Positions 9,472-18,525 of a stretch of 64,000 bases of DNA are shown in pieces (positions within the stretch are counted from its first letter, which is position 1; every line of letters begins with the position of its first letter). Below the pieces are notes generated by a model that saw only the letters and a list, made by a program, of their open reading frames with translations, did no database searches and was not told where the DNA came from. The stretch lies in contig JALJCQ010000004.1 in assembly GCA_023091665.1 (NCBI GenBank), forward strand, positions 310,001 to 374,000. Direction: 5' to 3'. Source of the DNA: Pythium myriotylum. Its lineage: Eukaryota; Oomycota; Peronosporomycetes; Pythiales; Pythiaceae. The translations under genes were made by a program, and so were the position numbers.

Positions 9472-10005
9472 CTAAACGCCAGGCCCAACTGAATTGATGG
9501 TGGAAAAGACGATCTCCATGGCGGAATTGTAGACCACAACACCCGCCATTTCGTCTGACGCGATACGCGCCGTCACCACATCGTCAAACGTCTCAAGTCA
9601 ATCAGGCACAAGTCGGTCAACCCGAGCGAGTAGTAGCGACCGCCAAGCGCAAATCGCGCGATGAGTTTCGTCACGTTGCGGACTTCTCGCACCAACTCGA
9701 TACCCCAGAGCACGTCGCCTCCATGGATTCTAAAAATCAACGAACCCACTGGATCCAAACAATGCACCTACAGGTCGACCCCGCTCATTTAATTCGCTAA
9801 GCTGCTTCGCATCTGAGGCATCGTCGATCTCAGATCTGCACACAATTTGTAGCTGAACGTGGGCATCTTGGCAGGTGGCGACTAGATCCGCCAGCGCACG
9901 TGGAGTCTTACGAAGATCATGGTCCAACAGTTTCTCTATCTCCTCAACAAAGCCAGATCTCTCCCTTGCCCCCAAAACACACTTATCACTAACTTGCAGA
10001 CCCTC
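9472..10005 (-). pseudogene. Relic of a CRN-type C-terminal nuclease (REase-like) domain
   Basis: Protein-like text continues through three minus-strand frames: about 10005 to 9735, 9735 to 9598, then 9599 to 9472. The middle frame has WGIELVREV followed by RFALGGRYYSLG and LCLIDL; the last has DDVVTARIASDE and VYNSAMEIVFS. The order (G..GFVDF, WGIEL.RE, a GRY segment, then a D-x-x-LIDL strand) resembles the PD-(D/E)xK-like domain that follows the NTPase in many CRN proteins. There is no start codon, no NTPase part upstream (the next gene starts at 10161), and two frame changes, so the copy is dead. Family assignment rests on motif memory only. Flanking parts of 9088-10160 hold nothing else I can support. 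Confidence 0.5.
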
Positions 10006-10160
10006 CTAGCCGCTGGGATCGATATCCAAAGGGAACTCGCTTCGCCTCTCTCTCTCGAACCAGCGCGTAGAGTATTGGTGACTCGCGTTAACTTGAGAAT
10101 GTTGTCGAATGTAGCCATGCGAGCGAGTGAAGAGCTAAAGATATATTGCGCAGTCGGGGG

Positions 10161-11336
10161 ATGGTCGTGAAGAAGAGCAAGAAAGCAGGCGGTCCGGCGC
10201 AGCAAGAGAACAATGGAGACCTCGCGGCCATGGGCGGCACGCTGGAGGACTACTTCAACAGCAAGAAGGCCTACCAGAGCGACCACATGCGCGAGCTCAA
10301 CAAGGAAGTCACCAAGCACTTGCTCACGGGCTCGGGTGCCAACAACGCTATGGTCATGGACAAGGAGGAGAGTGAAGGAGACGGTGTGAGCTCCACACGC
10401 GTTGAGGTCGGCGGGGAAGCGAGTGAAGCAAAGGATGTGGAAGAAGGAGATGCCAAGACCACCCGGGAGGAGGGAAAGGCACTCGAGAACGAGCCGCGGC
10501 GAAGGCCGAGCGAGTCGGCAGGCAGCGCGAACGAGTATGAAGACGACTACGAGTCGGACTCGTCTGCGAATGCAGTAGATACAAGCGTCGCTGGGATGAC
10601 GCTCGGTGATTATCTGCACGCCAAGGGCGACGGCGTCGTCCCGTTGGAGTCCAAGGAGCACGACGTGGATCCAGACGCAAAGCTCGCACCGCCTAAACAC
10701 GACAAGCTCCCGCAGAAACCCAGTGCCACGAACAAGAAGCCGTTGCCCCCTGCCGTGATCAGCGGTATGTCCCTAGATTACTACTTGGGCGTCTCGTCCG
10801 AGGCTGGCGACGACAACGACGACTACAGCTACCACGCCGACAGCAAGTCGCCAACAAAGGGGAAGAAGCACAAACACGGCCATAAGGGTAAGGCCAAAGG
10901 ACTGCTAGCATCTCTGCCAGCACGACAGCCGCCTCTGCATGACCACTCGGCCCATGACGAGTTTGCGACGCCGTATCAAAAGAGGATGAAAAAGCAACTC
11001 AAGCTCAAGCAGCAGCACATGAGCCAAGGCGGCGCCGTCGCCAAGTCAATCTTACTCGGCGACTCACAGTCGAGTTCCCAGCTCTTGATGGCCAAGCACC
11101 TTCCGACATCTTCATCTCCATCGACGACGGCAACGCAAAAGGACAAACGGAAGCATAGCACAAGCTCCCAGCACCCACTCCCGAAACTCGGGTCCTCTTC
11201 GTCAGCGCACAACTTCGCAAGTGCCGGAAACCACAGGGAGGTCCACTCGGACGACGACGGCGGCGCCAGCGACGGAGGCACTTCAGCGGACGAGAAATTG
11301 CCACCGCTACAGCACCAACACCAAGGACACAAGTGA
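10161..11336 (+). CDS. Low-complexity acidic/basic protein with a thrice-repeated short motif
   Basis: A 391-residue single-exon protein of unknown family. The ATG at 10161 precedes MVVKKSKKAGG. Most of the chain is charged, Ser-, Lys- and His-rich and probably disordered (EDDYESDSS, KKHKHGHKGKAKG, late Ser/Thr and Gln/His runs). Three short islands stand out: GGTLEDYF near residue 25, GMTLGDYL near 145 and GMSLDYYL near 202, a shared pattern G-x-[ST]-L-x-[DY]-Y-[LF]. They look like repeated short linear motifs rather than a folded domain. The gene converges with farnesyltransferase beta, whose stop is only about 30 bp away. No function is proposed. Confidence 0.7.
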   Translation: MVVKKSKKAGGPAQQENNGDLAAMGGTLEDYFNSKKAYQSDHMRELNKEVTKHLLTGSGANNAMVMDKEESEGDGVSSTRVEVGGEASEAKDVEEGDAKTTREEGKALENEPRRRPSESAGSANEYEDDYESDSSANAVDTSVAGMTLGDYLHAKGDGVVPLESKEHDVDPDAKLAPPKHDKLPQKPSATNKKPLPPAVISGMSLDYYLGVSSEAGDDNDDYSYHADSKSPTKGKKHKHGHKGKAKGLLASLPARQPPLHDHSAHDEFATPYQKRMKKQLKLKQQHMSQGGAVAKSILLGDSQSSSQLLMAKHLPTSSSPSTTATQKDKRKHSTSSQHPLPKLGSSSSAHNFASAGNHREVHSDDDGGASDGGTSADEKLPPLQHQHQGHK

Positions 11337-11365
11337 GTGGGACACAATGCTCGTGAATTAGCAGT

Positions 11366-12649
11366 TTACGGTTCCGGCACGAACGGGCCCTTCTTGCGGA
11401 AGTACTCGAGCGCGTGGGCGGCCTTGGTAACGCTGATGTTGTACGCAGGATGGGTGGCCACCAATAGGTTGCTCGAGTCGCCGACGACTACTGCGGCGTC
11501 CTGCTTGGTGGTACGGCGTCGCAGCGAGCTGTGGAGACCGTGCTGCGCCACCGAAAGCCCGCTGAGGCAGTAACATGAATGGTAGTGGTCGCGCGGCTTG
11601 CCGGGCTTGTCGCGCAGTCCGCCTTCGATCTGCTGGCCGCACAGGAGGATGTACCGCTGCAGCTGCTCGCGGTTGCACTGGTAGATCTGCGAGCCCAGTT
11701 TCTGCTCGACGATCTCTTCGAGCAACGCCGGAAGCGCTCCTTGCCAGAAGCTGTAGCAGCCGTCCACGAGCTTGTTCGTGCGGCCTTGGTAGCCGCCTTC
11801 GAACGGCATCTGGCGGTTGGTGAGCCAGTGGACGAAGCCCTCGAGGTCCTCGATCTTGTCCATCGCGTCTAGTATCCACAGGGTCGCCACGGCGCAGAAC
11901 GCGTAGCCACCATGGGCTTCATTGAACGGTTCGCCGGCAAAGCCGCCTTCGTACGTCTGGCAGGAGACAACAAACTCCACAACGCCGCGCGTGAGTTCTT
12001 CCGTGAGGATGTTGTACAGACTCGCGATCGAAATCACGCAGTAGGTCACGCGCACGTCGACCTCACCGCCTTCGTGGGCCGAGAACGCGCCCGAGGCGTG
12101 GTGCTTGCGGCTCATGAAGAACTTGTACAGCTTCTGTCGGTCCACGGCCTCGAGCGACGCGTCCGAGCCGATGAGCGCGAGCGTGAGACACGACGCGTAG
12201 GTCGTGGCCGTGTGGCTGAGCTGGTCCACGCCGCCGCCGAAGCCGCCCGTGTCTTGGTTCCAAAAGTGCGTGAGCGTCTCGAGCGCGCGGCCGAGAAACT
12301 CGTCGCTGGGCAGCTCGCCCAGCAGCTCGAGCGCGTGGAGTACCCAGTAGAAGATCCACGGGCGGCTCGCGTCGAGCGAGACAAAGCCCGACGGCAAATG
12401 GGAGAGCGCGCGGCTGAGATACGCCGCGTGCTTGGCGCGCAGCAGCTTGGGCTCGAGCGCGTCGTTCGCGAAGCCGCTCTCTTGGAGCTCGCGCTGCTGG
12501 TCCGCGGGCAGCAGCTCGAGCGGGAAGAAGAACATGCCGCAGCTCTGCTCGCACTCGTGCTGGTCCGCGAGCGTGCGCGTCGCCACGCCGTCGCTGCGCG
12601 CGCGGAAGCGCTGCCGCGCGCGGTAGTCGAGCGAGGACGTCGTCGCCAT
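11366..12649 (-). CDS. FNTB: Protein farnesyltransferase beta subunit
   Basis: A 427-residue single-exon protein. Five or more alpha-alpha barrel repeats with GGF/GGYQG cores are visible (DTGGFGGG, YEGGFAGEP, FEGGYQGR). Zinc ligands expected for the family are present: Asp296 and Cys298 in VDGCYSFWQG and His357 in HYHSCYCLSG, close to the positions in mammalian enzymes. The N-terminal helical lead and the YLSRAL and DASRPWIFYW blocks also fit FTase beta rather than the shorter GGTase beta subunits. With the alpha subunit it attaches farnesyl to CaaX proteins such as Ras-like GTPases and lamins. The ATG at 12649 (MATTSSLDY) is chosen over a non-ATG extension. The convergent neighbour's stop is about 30 bp away. 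Confidence 0.95.
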   Translation of the reverse strand: MATTSSLDYRARQRFRARSDGVATRTLADQHECEQSCGMFFFPLELLPADQQRELQESGFANDALEPKLLRAKHAAYLSRALSHLPSGFVSLDASRPWIFYWVLHALELLGELPSDEFLGRALETLTHFWNQDTGGFGGGVDQLSHTATTYASCLTLALIGSDASLEAVDRQKLYKFFMSRKHHASGAFSAHEGGEVDVRVTYCVISIASLYNILTEELTRGVVEFVVSCQTYEGGFAGEPFNEAHGGYAFCAVATLWILDAMDKIEDLEGFVHWLTNRQMPFEGGYQGRTNKLVDGCYSFWQGALPALLEEIVEQKLGSQIYQCNREQLQRYILLCGQQIEGGLRDKPGKPRDHYHSCYCLSGLSVAQHGLHSSLRRRTTKQDAAVVVGDSSNLLVATHPAYNISVTKAAHALEYFRKKGPFVPEP

Positions 12650-12860
12650 GGGAAGGGAGAAGGCTCTCGTGAGGAGCAACAATGCAATCGGTGGGGATCA
12701 GCAACCACTAGAATAGGGACACTAATATAGTACAATGCGGAGAGATCGTACTGTAGTAGGCATGAGGGGGCCTTTTTATGCGCAACTGGAAATCTCCACA
12801 AACGGCTCAGTCGGGTCAATACCCACCACGCGCTTTCAACGATAAGAAAGTTGGGAAAGC

Positions 12861-13770
12861 ATGGTCAAGCGTCGTGGTCGGACACAAAGGAAGCGCATTC
12901 TCTGTGGAGATCGACGCCAGCGAGTCGGTGGGTCGGTGGGCGACTTGAAAAAGGCGATCAAGAACAGCAAGGAGAATGATCTCAAGGCGGTCGATGCGAA
13001 CGGTCTGCAGCTCTTCCTCGCGAGGAACAGGAGCGCGTAGCTCACTGAAAAGCAGGCCAAATCGCCGATGGTTTCAAGTGCTTGGATGTTGCGGGAGCAA
13101 AACTGCACCACGTCGGGCTATCTGATGAGCAACTGGGGGTAGTTGATGAAGATGACGAAGCAGCAGGAAATGGTCCTGTGAACGTGTTGGTGGTGGTTTC
13201 GAAAGTTGATGAGGACCAATGGGTCGAGCCATCGAGTTTGACAGAATGAGTTCGATCGCAGATACCATGGACATTGACAACTGGCAAGTCAGTGGCATCC
13301 AGTCGACATTCGCCACATCGAGCCAAATATTCCCGCGTGGTTTTACGTTCGGAAGGAAATACAGGACTTCTTCGAGATCTTCAACCAGCACACACAAAAT
13401 AAACTCCACACGTTGTTCGTGGGTTCACTTGGTGCCAAAGACCGTGCTGGTCGTGTTGTTGGCATTCTACATGGCGTTGCGTCAACAGAAACGCGTCGTT
13501 TTGTTTCGGAAGCTGACAAGCGGAGAATTCTCCTTACTGTACATGGATGCGAAGAGCGAGCAGTATTGGTGAAAGTGTCCGGCACTCAAGAGCGTCTGGA
13601 ACTCGAGCCTTAAGGTCATGCGGTATTAGTAGAATGGAGAATCCTCGAGCTGATCGCTTGCTACAGACTGACAATTGGCGATAATGCAAGCGCCAGACAT
13701 CCACCAACGTAGTAGCTTCATGAACACAAACGGTTTTGGTTTGTTGCGACTTGAGACTATACCATCCGGG
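12861..13770 (+). pseudogene. Decayed CRN effector gene (header plus NTPase region)
   Basis: Scattered over the three plus frames are the parts of one CRN gene in order: a VVVGHKGSAFSVEIDASES header (about 12872-12927), VGDLKKAIK and LQLFLAR (about 12940-13030), NVLVVVS standing for HVLVVVP (about 13181-13201), a damaged P-loop region FVGSLGAKDR (about 13412), and TVLVVLLAFYMALRQQKRVV with RKLTSGEFSLLYMDA (about 13440-13560). At least five frame changes and several stops separate them. One frame change coincides with a small GTCGGTGG-like duplication near 12925. The relic is cut off on its 3' side by the start of a repeat arm at 13776. Confidence 0.7.
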
Positions 13771-13775
13771 GAGCT

Positions 13776-15069
13776 CGGCATCGTGATGGAGCACCAGAAG
13801 CTGCGCACGCGTCTCGGGTTCTTCGGCACGATCTGCTTCTCCAAGAATGTCGAGGAACACATCATGCCAATACCAATAGACAATCATGTCGATGGCCACC
13901 GACAGCAAGTGGTGGTTCGTGCCCTGGGCTCCGAGGCGTCTCATCGGCGGCGGATCTTGACGCCGCTGAGGTAGTTGAAGTGTATACTCCGGATACGACT
14001 ATACTCTCATGTGTATAGGTTGAAGTTGAAGATGCCAGAATCCAAGTGACACGAAAGGGAGCAATGGCGACGACGGAGACCGCGATGGAGCAGCGCGTGG
14101 CGGCGCTGGAGACGGAGATGCGCTCGCTGCGGCGCGCGCTGGCGGCGGCGGCGGAGAGCGTGATGCGCGAGCTGGCGCGTGTCGCAGACGGCGACGAGGA
14201 AGGACGAGGCGGTCTGGAGAGAGGCGATGGAGAGGAGATTGGTGCCGTCTCGGAAGAAGAAGAAGAGGGTCAAGAGAACGGACAAAGTATGGAGCCGACG
14301 ACGTCGCAGGAGTCGGTGATGAGTTTCGGTAGCAGCGCGAGTGGCTCGTCGGGCTTGTCGCTGCGGGAGTTTGACCACGTGATCAACGGGGAGCGAGACG
14401 GTGGGATTCCTGTAGTGAATGTCGTCCCACCGGCGCCTCGGCGTCCCGTGACCATTCCTTTGACCCACGCGGGCTCTTCATCAACACCGACAGTCGGGAG
14501 TAGAGCGCGAGAAGTTATTACATCAAGGATTGAACGCGCCAAGGATGTGGTGGCGTCCCCGCAAGCGTGTACCCTTCCACCACCGCGTCCACTGCCAGTT
14601 CAATGCGAACTACCACGCGCACCTTCGAGTACACAAGTGGCTGTGGCGGAATGTGTCCCCGTCCTAGTCTCACCTTTACACAAGGAGGAACCAGTTACAG
14701 CCGAGGTATGGAAGGCGCCGGCAGACTTTGAGGTACCGACGAACGTCAGTGTCGCCGTGGCGTGGGAGAAATGGTGCTGTGGAGATCCGAGCCTCCACCT
14801 GCCGCCTTTTCGCACCATCACGCACAAGCAAGTCGCGAACAAGGCCATGGTGCGCCGTCTTTCCGACATGCGGTGTGCGATGCAGCCCATCGAAGCGACA
14901 GCCAAGGCCCACGGCATGTGGAAGCCGACGCTAACACCCGAAGAGGCCAGAGCCTCATTCATGACCCTACAGGACCACTTGCCATTGTGCTCCATATCTG
15001 GTGGGTCACGGAAGAAGCAGATCGCGTGGAGCACGGCGCTCAATACCCTTCGCAAGAAGCGCAAGCTCG
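13776..15069 (+). repeat. Inverted duplication, arm A (1,294 bp)
   Basis: This segment is almost identical, in opposite orientation, to 26491-27784. Both arms are exactly 1,294 bp with no net insertion or deletion; by eye the only differences are a few bases near the 3' end (for example Thr versus Ala codons in the W..WCCG protein). The arm holds the last ~66 codons of a membrane-protein gene, a 90-bp spacer and almost all of a W..WCCG-domain gene. In arm B the membrane gene is complete, so arm B is the likely donor and arm A the copy, inserted next to a dead CRN gene. Confidence 0.85.
13777..13974 (+). pseudogene. 3' fragment of the multi-pass membrane-protein gene
   Basis: This stretch codes the final ~66 residues (GIVMEHQKLRTRLGFFGT...) of the membrane protein that is intact at 27586-29697, ending in the same TAG. 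Upstream sequence changes abruptly to CRN relic at the edge of the duplicated block, so no start or transmembrane part is present. It is a by-product of the duplication, not a gene. Confidence 0.8.
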
Positions 15070-15080
15070 ACCAAGAATAA
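14064..15080 (+). CDS. W..WCCG-domain protein, copy A
   Basis: A 338-residue single-exon protein starting MATTETAMEQRVAALETEM. The N-terminus is a predicted coiled coil (about 5-40). The middle is acidic, then Ser/Pro-rich and disordered. The C-terminal ~120 residues form a conserved domain with W..P.DFEVP, AWEKWCCGDP, PPFRTIT, VRRLSDMR and a basic end RKKRKL. The same domain occurs in the two paralogues at 26477-27496 and 29825-30778. I know related oomycete proteins only as uncharacterised multicopy families. The W-x-x-W-C-C-G and (K/R)RLSD(L/M) pattern recalls GCR1_C-type DNA-binding domains, but this is a guess. Its last codons differ from copy B because the duplication ends at 15069 and the reading frame continues into local sequence. 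Confidence 0.7.
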   Translation: MATTETAMEQRVAALETEMRSLRRALAAAAESVMRELARVADGDEEGRGGLERGDGEEIGAVSEEEEEGQENGQSMEPTTSQESVMSFGSSASGSSGLSLREFDHVINGERDGGIPVVNVVPPAPRRPVTIPLTHAGSSSTPTVGSRAREVITSRIERAKDVVASPQACTLPPPRPLPVQCELPRAPSSTQVAVAECVPVLVSPLHKEEPVTAEVWKAPADFEVPTNVSVAVAWEKWCCGDPSLHLPPFRTITHKQVANKAMVRRLSDMRCAMQPIEATAKAHGMWKPTLTPEEARASFMTLQDHLPLCSISGGSRKKQIAWSTALNTLRKKRKLDQE

Positions 15081-15793
15081 ATAGGTACAGTCGTCGTTTT
15101 CTCAGTTTTAAAGTTCAGGACAGTTTTGAGTTCTCTAAGTGGCTTGAAATTGAGTGGCGAGAACGAGGAACCCGACTTCGCCCACCAGAAGAGACGTCAA
15201 ATTCCCTGTGGAGGCCAGTCTCAGCACTCGTCTTCAGTCCGATTCTCATCCCTGGATACTGTCACGTCGTGTGCGTGGCAGTGACGAATTCATGCTGACA
15301 AGCCCATTGGATCCCAAGTCTCCAGCTCGACGCCAGAGTCCCGGTCTCAAGTGAGTACGCGCGGTGTCGGTGCTTGCGCAAATGTGGGAATCCATCGAAT
15401 CCTCCGCGCATGAGACGCGACAGGAGATCACAACCGCCAATCGCCGCTGCGAATCGAACCAACGCACCAAGTTGAGTCGAGCTGATTGGACATGACTCAG
15501 CCGAAAACGACTTAACACGTTGATGTGGCCCGGCGCTGTCACTTACGAGAAAATAGATACCGCCCATAAACGCGACCGATGGACCGTCGTTGTGCGACTT
15601 TGGTTCACTCGAGGTTCAACTAAAGCTGGCAGTCATCTCCCGATCGCGTTCCAGCTCTCTCGGGACCGATTCCGACCTATCCTTCCACTGGAGAGGAAGT
15701 CTCTTGAACTTTTGTAGTCTAAGGCCACCGTGGCACCCGCGAAGGTAGACCCCGCGAGCAGCTCATTTTCGAAACTCCGTCCTCGGCACCACC
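15081..15793. other. Intergenic region before SLC1 transporter 1
   Basis: About 710 bp with no supported gene. It should hold the promoter of the transporter starting at 15794. I see no repeat family, no GTTGGCG array and no RNA gene. Confidence 0.5.
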
Positions 15794-17404
15794 ATGGGCG
15801 TCTCCCCAGTGCCGTCTCCGCGACCGTCGTACACGTCCGTCGTGACGCCCGATGTGGTCTCGTCTCCTGAACCTGCGACGCCAAGGTCCAAGTTCTGGGA
15901 ATACTTCTTTGGCATTCCGGGTATTGTCACGGGCGCTGTCATCGGTGTGTTCCTCGGCTGGGGACTGCAGCAGTCGAGTCCGTCGGCCGAGCTCATCTCC
16001 TGGATCGGTGTGCCCGGCGATCTCTTCATCCGCGCGATTAAGTGCCTCGTCGCGCCGCTCGTCTTCTGCAGCCTGATCGTTGGCATGGCCGACATGCTCG
16101 CCGTGGGCAAGGCTGGCTCCATCGGCTGGCGCACAGGTGTTTGCTACCTCTTCACCTCAGCTGTCTCGAGCTGCGAAGGACTGATCATCGTCGTGATCTT
16201 CCGCAACCAGTTTGGCAACAAGGCCAAGGAGGCAGCCACGACCGCGGCCGAGTTCGCGCTGCGATGTGACTCGCCTGGCTACTACCTCAGCCACGTCAAC
16301 GATACGATTTCTTGTGTCTACGACGCGACGTATAACGCGACCGCCAAGTTTGCGTCGTCGTCTGTGTTCACGGTCACCGACATCAACGGGTATTTTGCGA
16401 AATCGTCGTCAGGATTCCTCAAGCGCTCGTTGTCAGCAGCGCTGCAGGGCCAGCTCCAGGCCATGGTTCCGAGCAACATCACGCTTGCGTTCTCCGAGGC
16501 GACGCTGCTCTCGATCATCATGTTTGCGATTCCGTTTGGCGTCGCGATCTCACTGCTGCCCCGTGACCAGCGCGTGGTCAGCTCGTTCTTTCGTGAGATC
16601 AACACCGTGCTCATGTCCATGGTGCACTGGGTGATCCTCTGCACGCCCATCGCCATCATCTCACTGCTCGCGTCGTCGATCGCAGTGCAGGAGAACCTCA
16701 AGTCGCTCGTCACAGACGTTGGCTTGTACGTGTTCTGTGCACTCTTTGCCTTGTTCTTCCACACGTTTGTCTTCTATCCGCTCTGGTTGCGCGCGTTCGT
16801 CAAGGGCAACCCGTACTCGTGGATGAAGAAGATGACGCGCGCGCAGATCTTCGCGTTCGGCAGCTCCTCGTCCATGGCCACGCTGCCCGTCGTCATGGAC
16901 TGCGTCGAGGCCACGGGTATCGTCTCGCGAACTCTTTCTCGTTTCGTACTTGCGCTTGGTGCAACGATCGGAATGGACGGCGCGGCGCTGGTGTACCCGA
17001 TCTCGATCGTGTTCATGGCCGAGGCCGAAGGGCTCGGTCACCTCATCGGCGGCGTCGAGTATTTTTTGATTGCGCTAGTCGCGACCATCGGCTCGGTTGG
17101 CGCTGGCCCCGTGCCCTCGGCCGGGAGCGTGATGACTATCACGATCTGGTCGAGCGTGTTCCCGAGCGTGGCGCTGCCGTCGACGTTCGCCTACGTGATC
17201 GCCACCGACTGGTTCATCGACCGCTTCCAGACCGTCGTGAACGTGACGTGCGACACAATCGTGACGCGCATCGTGGCTGAAGTCGTGGGCGAAGCCACGA
17301 CGCCGGAGCAACAAGAGAAAGAGCGAGAGAGCCTCGTGTCAACCACGCAGAGCCCGAGGCTCAAGGAGCGCCTGAGTGTGACCGCTGATAAACCCCAGGT
17401 CTGA
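15794..17404 (+). CDS. SLC1/DAACS-family amino-acid:cation symporter 1
   Basis: A 536-residue single-exon membrane protein; ATG at 15794 in ACCATGG. After a ~35-residue Ser/Pro N-tail come eight core transmembrane segments and two hairpins of the glutamate-transporter fold. Signatures: SSSSMATLPVVMD (HP1/TM7 side), GATIGMDGAAL (NMDG-like), GSVGAGPVPSAG (HP2) and TM8 TDWFIDRFQTVVNV. In TM8 the residue equal to GltPh Arg397, which binds the acidic side chain, is Gln479; Asp and Asn at the GltPh 390, 394, 401 and 405 positions are kept. In this family a non-Arg residue here goes with neutral amino-acid transport, so a glutamate/aspartate label would be unsafe. First of three local paralogues; plasma membrane location is inferred. 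Confidence 0.9.
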   Translation: MGVSPVPSPRPSYTSVVTPDVVSSPEPATPRSKFWEYFFGIPGIVTGAVIGVFLGWGLQQSSPSAELISWIGVPGDLFIRAIKCLVAPLVFCSLIVGMADMLAVGKAGSIGWRTGVCYLFTSAVSSCEGLIIVVIFRNQFGNKAKEAATTAAEFALRCDSPGYYLSHVNDTISCVYDATYNATAKFASSSVFTVTDINGYFAKSSSGFLKRSLSAALQGQLQAMVPSNITLAFSEATLLSIIMFAIPFGVAISLLPRDQRVVSSFFREINTVLMSMVHWVILCTPIAIISLLASSIAVQENLKSLVTDVGLYVFCALFALFFHTFVFYPLWLRAFVKGNPYSWMKKMTRAQIFAFGSSSSMATLPVVMDCVEATGIVSRTLSRFVLALGATIGMDGAALVYPISIVFMAEAEGLGHLIGGVEYFLIALVATIGSVGAGPVPSAGSVMTITIWSSVFPSVALPSTFAYVIATDWFIDRFQTVVNVTCDTIVTRIVAEVVGEATTPEQQEKERESLVSTTQSPRLKERLSVTADKPQV

Positions 17405-17884
17405 TTGCCAGCGTGGCGACAACCACGAAATGAGTAACGTACAGTAGAGTCAGGTAGAATGTGTGACGCCTGCATGGTTGCCAATCAATCCCACGGGCGC
17501 ATCCCTACATCCACGCTGGAAATACGTACCGTATTACTGTACTGGCAGTCACTGAGACCTTGACGTTGAAGTGGTCGACGAGTCTCAGTTCCTGGGAAAG
17601 CGAACGACGCACAAAACTGCACGCCAATCGACACCAACTCGCACTCGATGACAAGCAGAAGACACGAGAGATCGAGAGGCAAGAGAACGAGGATCGATGG
17701 CCAGGGAGTACCAAGCAATTATAATTTCTATTTATTTCTAATTATATTTCGTCTCACTTGCCGTCCCAGCAAACGATTACAAGGCGCTCTTAGTCGAATC
17801 AACTCGAGAGAACGAGCAGAGGGAACTCGACTCGCGACGGCAGCTGAGCTCCAAGATGCGGCTCCGAGCGTGGCGTGTCGGCGA

Positions 17885-18415
17885 CTTCGTTGGCGTCTCC
17901 CAATCAGCAGCGCCAATTTCGCCAACGCACCAACGCGTTGGAACGGCGCCAACGGTTGGCTCGCAAAACGACCATCACTCTGCATCGACCAATTAGCAGC
18001 GAGAGGAGCCATGTCGTCGACGATCCGTTGGGGCTCCGGCTCTCGACTGAAAAGATCCAATGACTCAGGCGTTGGTTCGCCAACGTTGGCGTGGGCGTTG
18101 GCGTTGGTTCCGATGTTGGCAAATTTTTGGTTGGTGTCAAATTGCGTGTTGGTACTTTGTAAATGAGGCGAGAAAACGAGCAATCTGGGATACAAGACAC
18201 CTGCGTCTGTTCCAGAGCCATTTGGCTGGTGTACATCCTCGTCGGAGACTCTGAATGAGTCTAACCAACTCGCATCTCTCTCTTTCAAAAACACGCCAAC
18301 AGCGTTTTCCGAATTCGTTGGATTGCGCGACGCCAACGGGTCCACGCCAACAGTTGCTCCGTTCCAATTTTCGTTTTTGTTGGCGTTGCCTTGCGTCCAA
18401 CTCGTTGGCACTCCG
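17885..18415. promoter_or_regulatory. Dense GTTGGCG/CGCCAAC array upstream of SLC1 transporter 2
   Basis: In about 530 bp the heptamer GTTGGCG or its complement, exact or with one change, occurs well over a dozen times, in clusters at about 17889-17965, 18066-18140, 18292-18361 and 18377-18414. One perfect palindrome GCCAACGTTGGC lies at 18079-18090. The copies occur on both strands and at irregular spacing, unlike a simple tandem repeat. A CT run (about 18446-18470) follows just before the ATG at 18526. The whole intergenic gap is 17405-18525; its first ~480 bp shows nothing. Confidence 0.55.
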
Positions 18416-18525
18416 ACCTACACTTCATCTCCTCCGTCCACCTCCGTCTCTCTCTCTCTCTCTCTCTCTTCCAAGCCCTTCTTCTCACTCGCAAATCTGC
18501 CAGCTCTCGCTCAAGTCCCTTCGCC

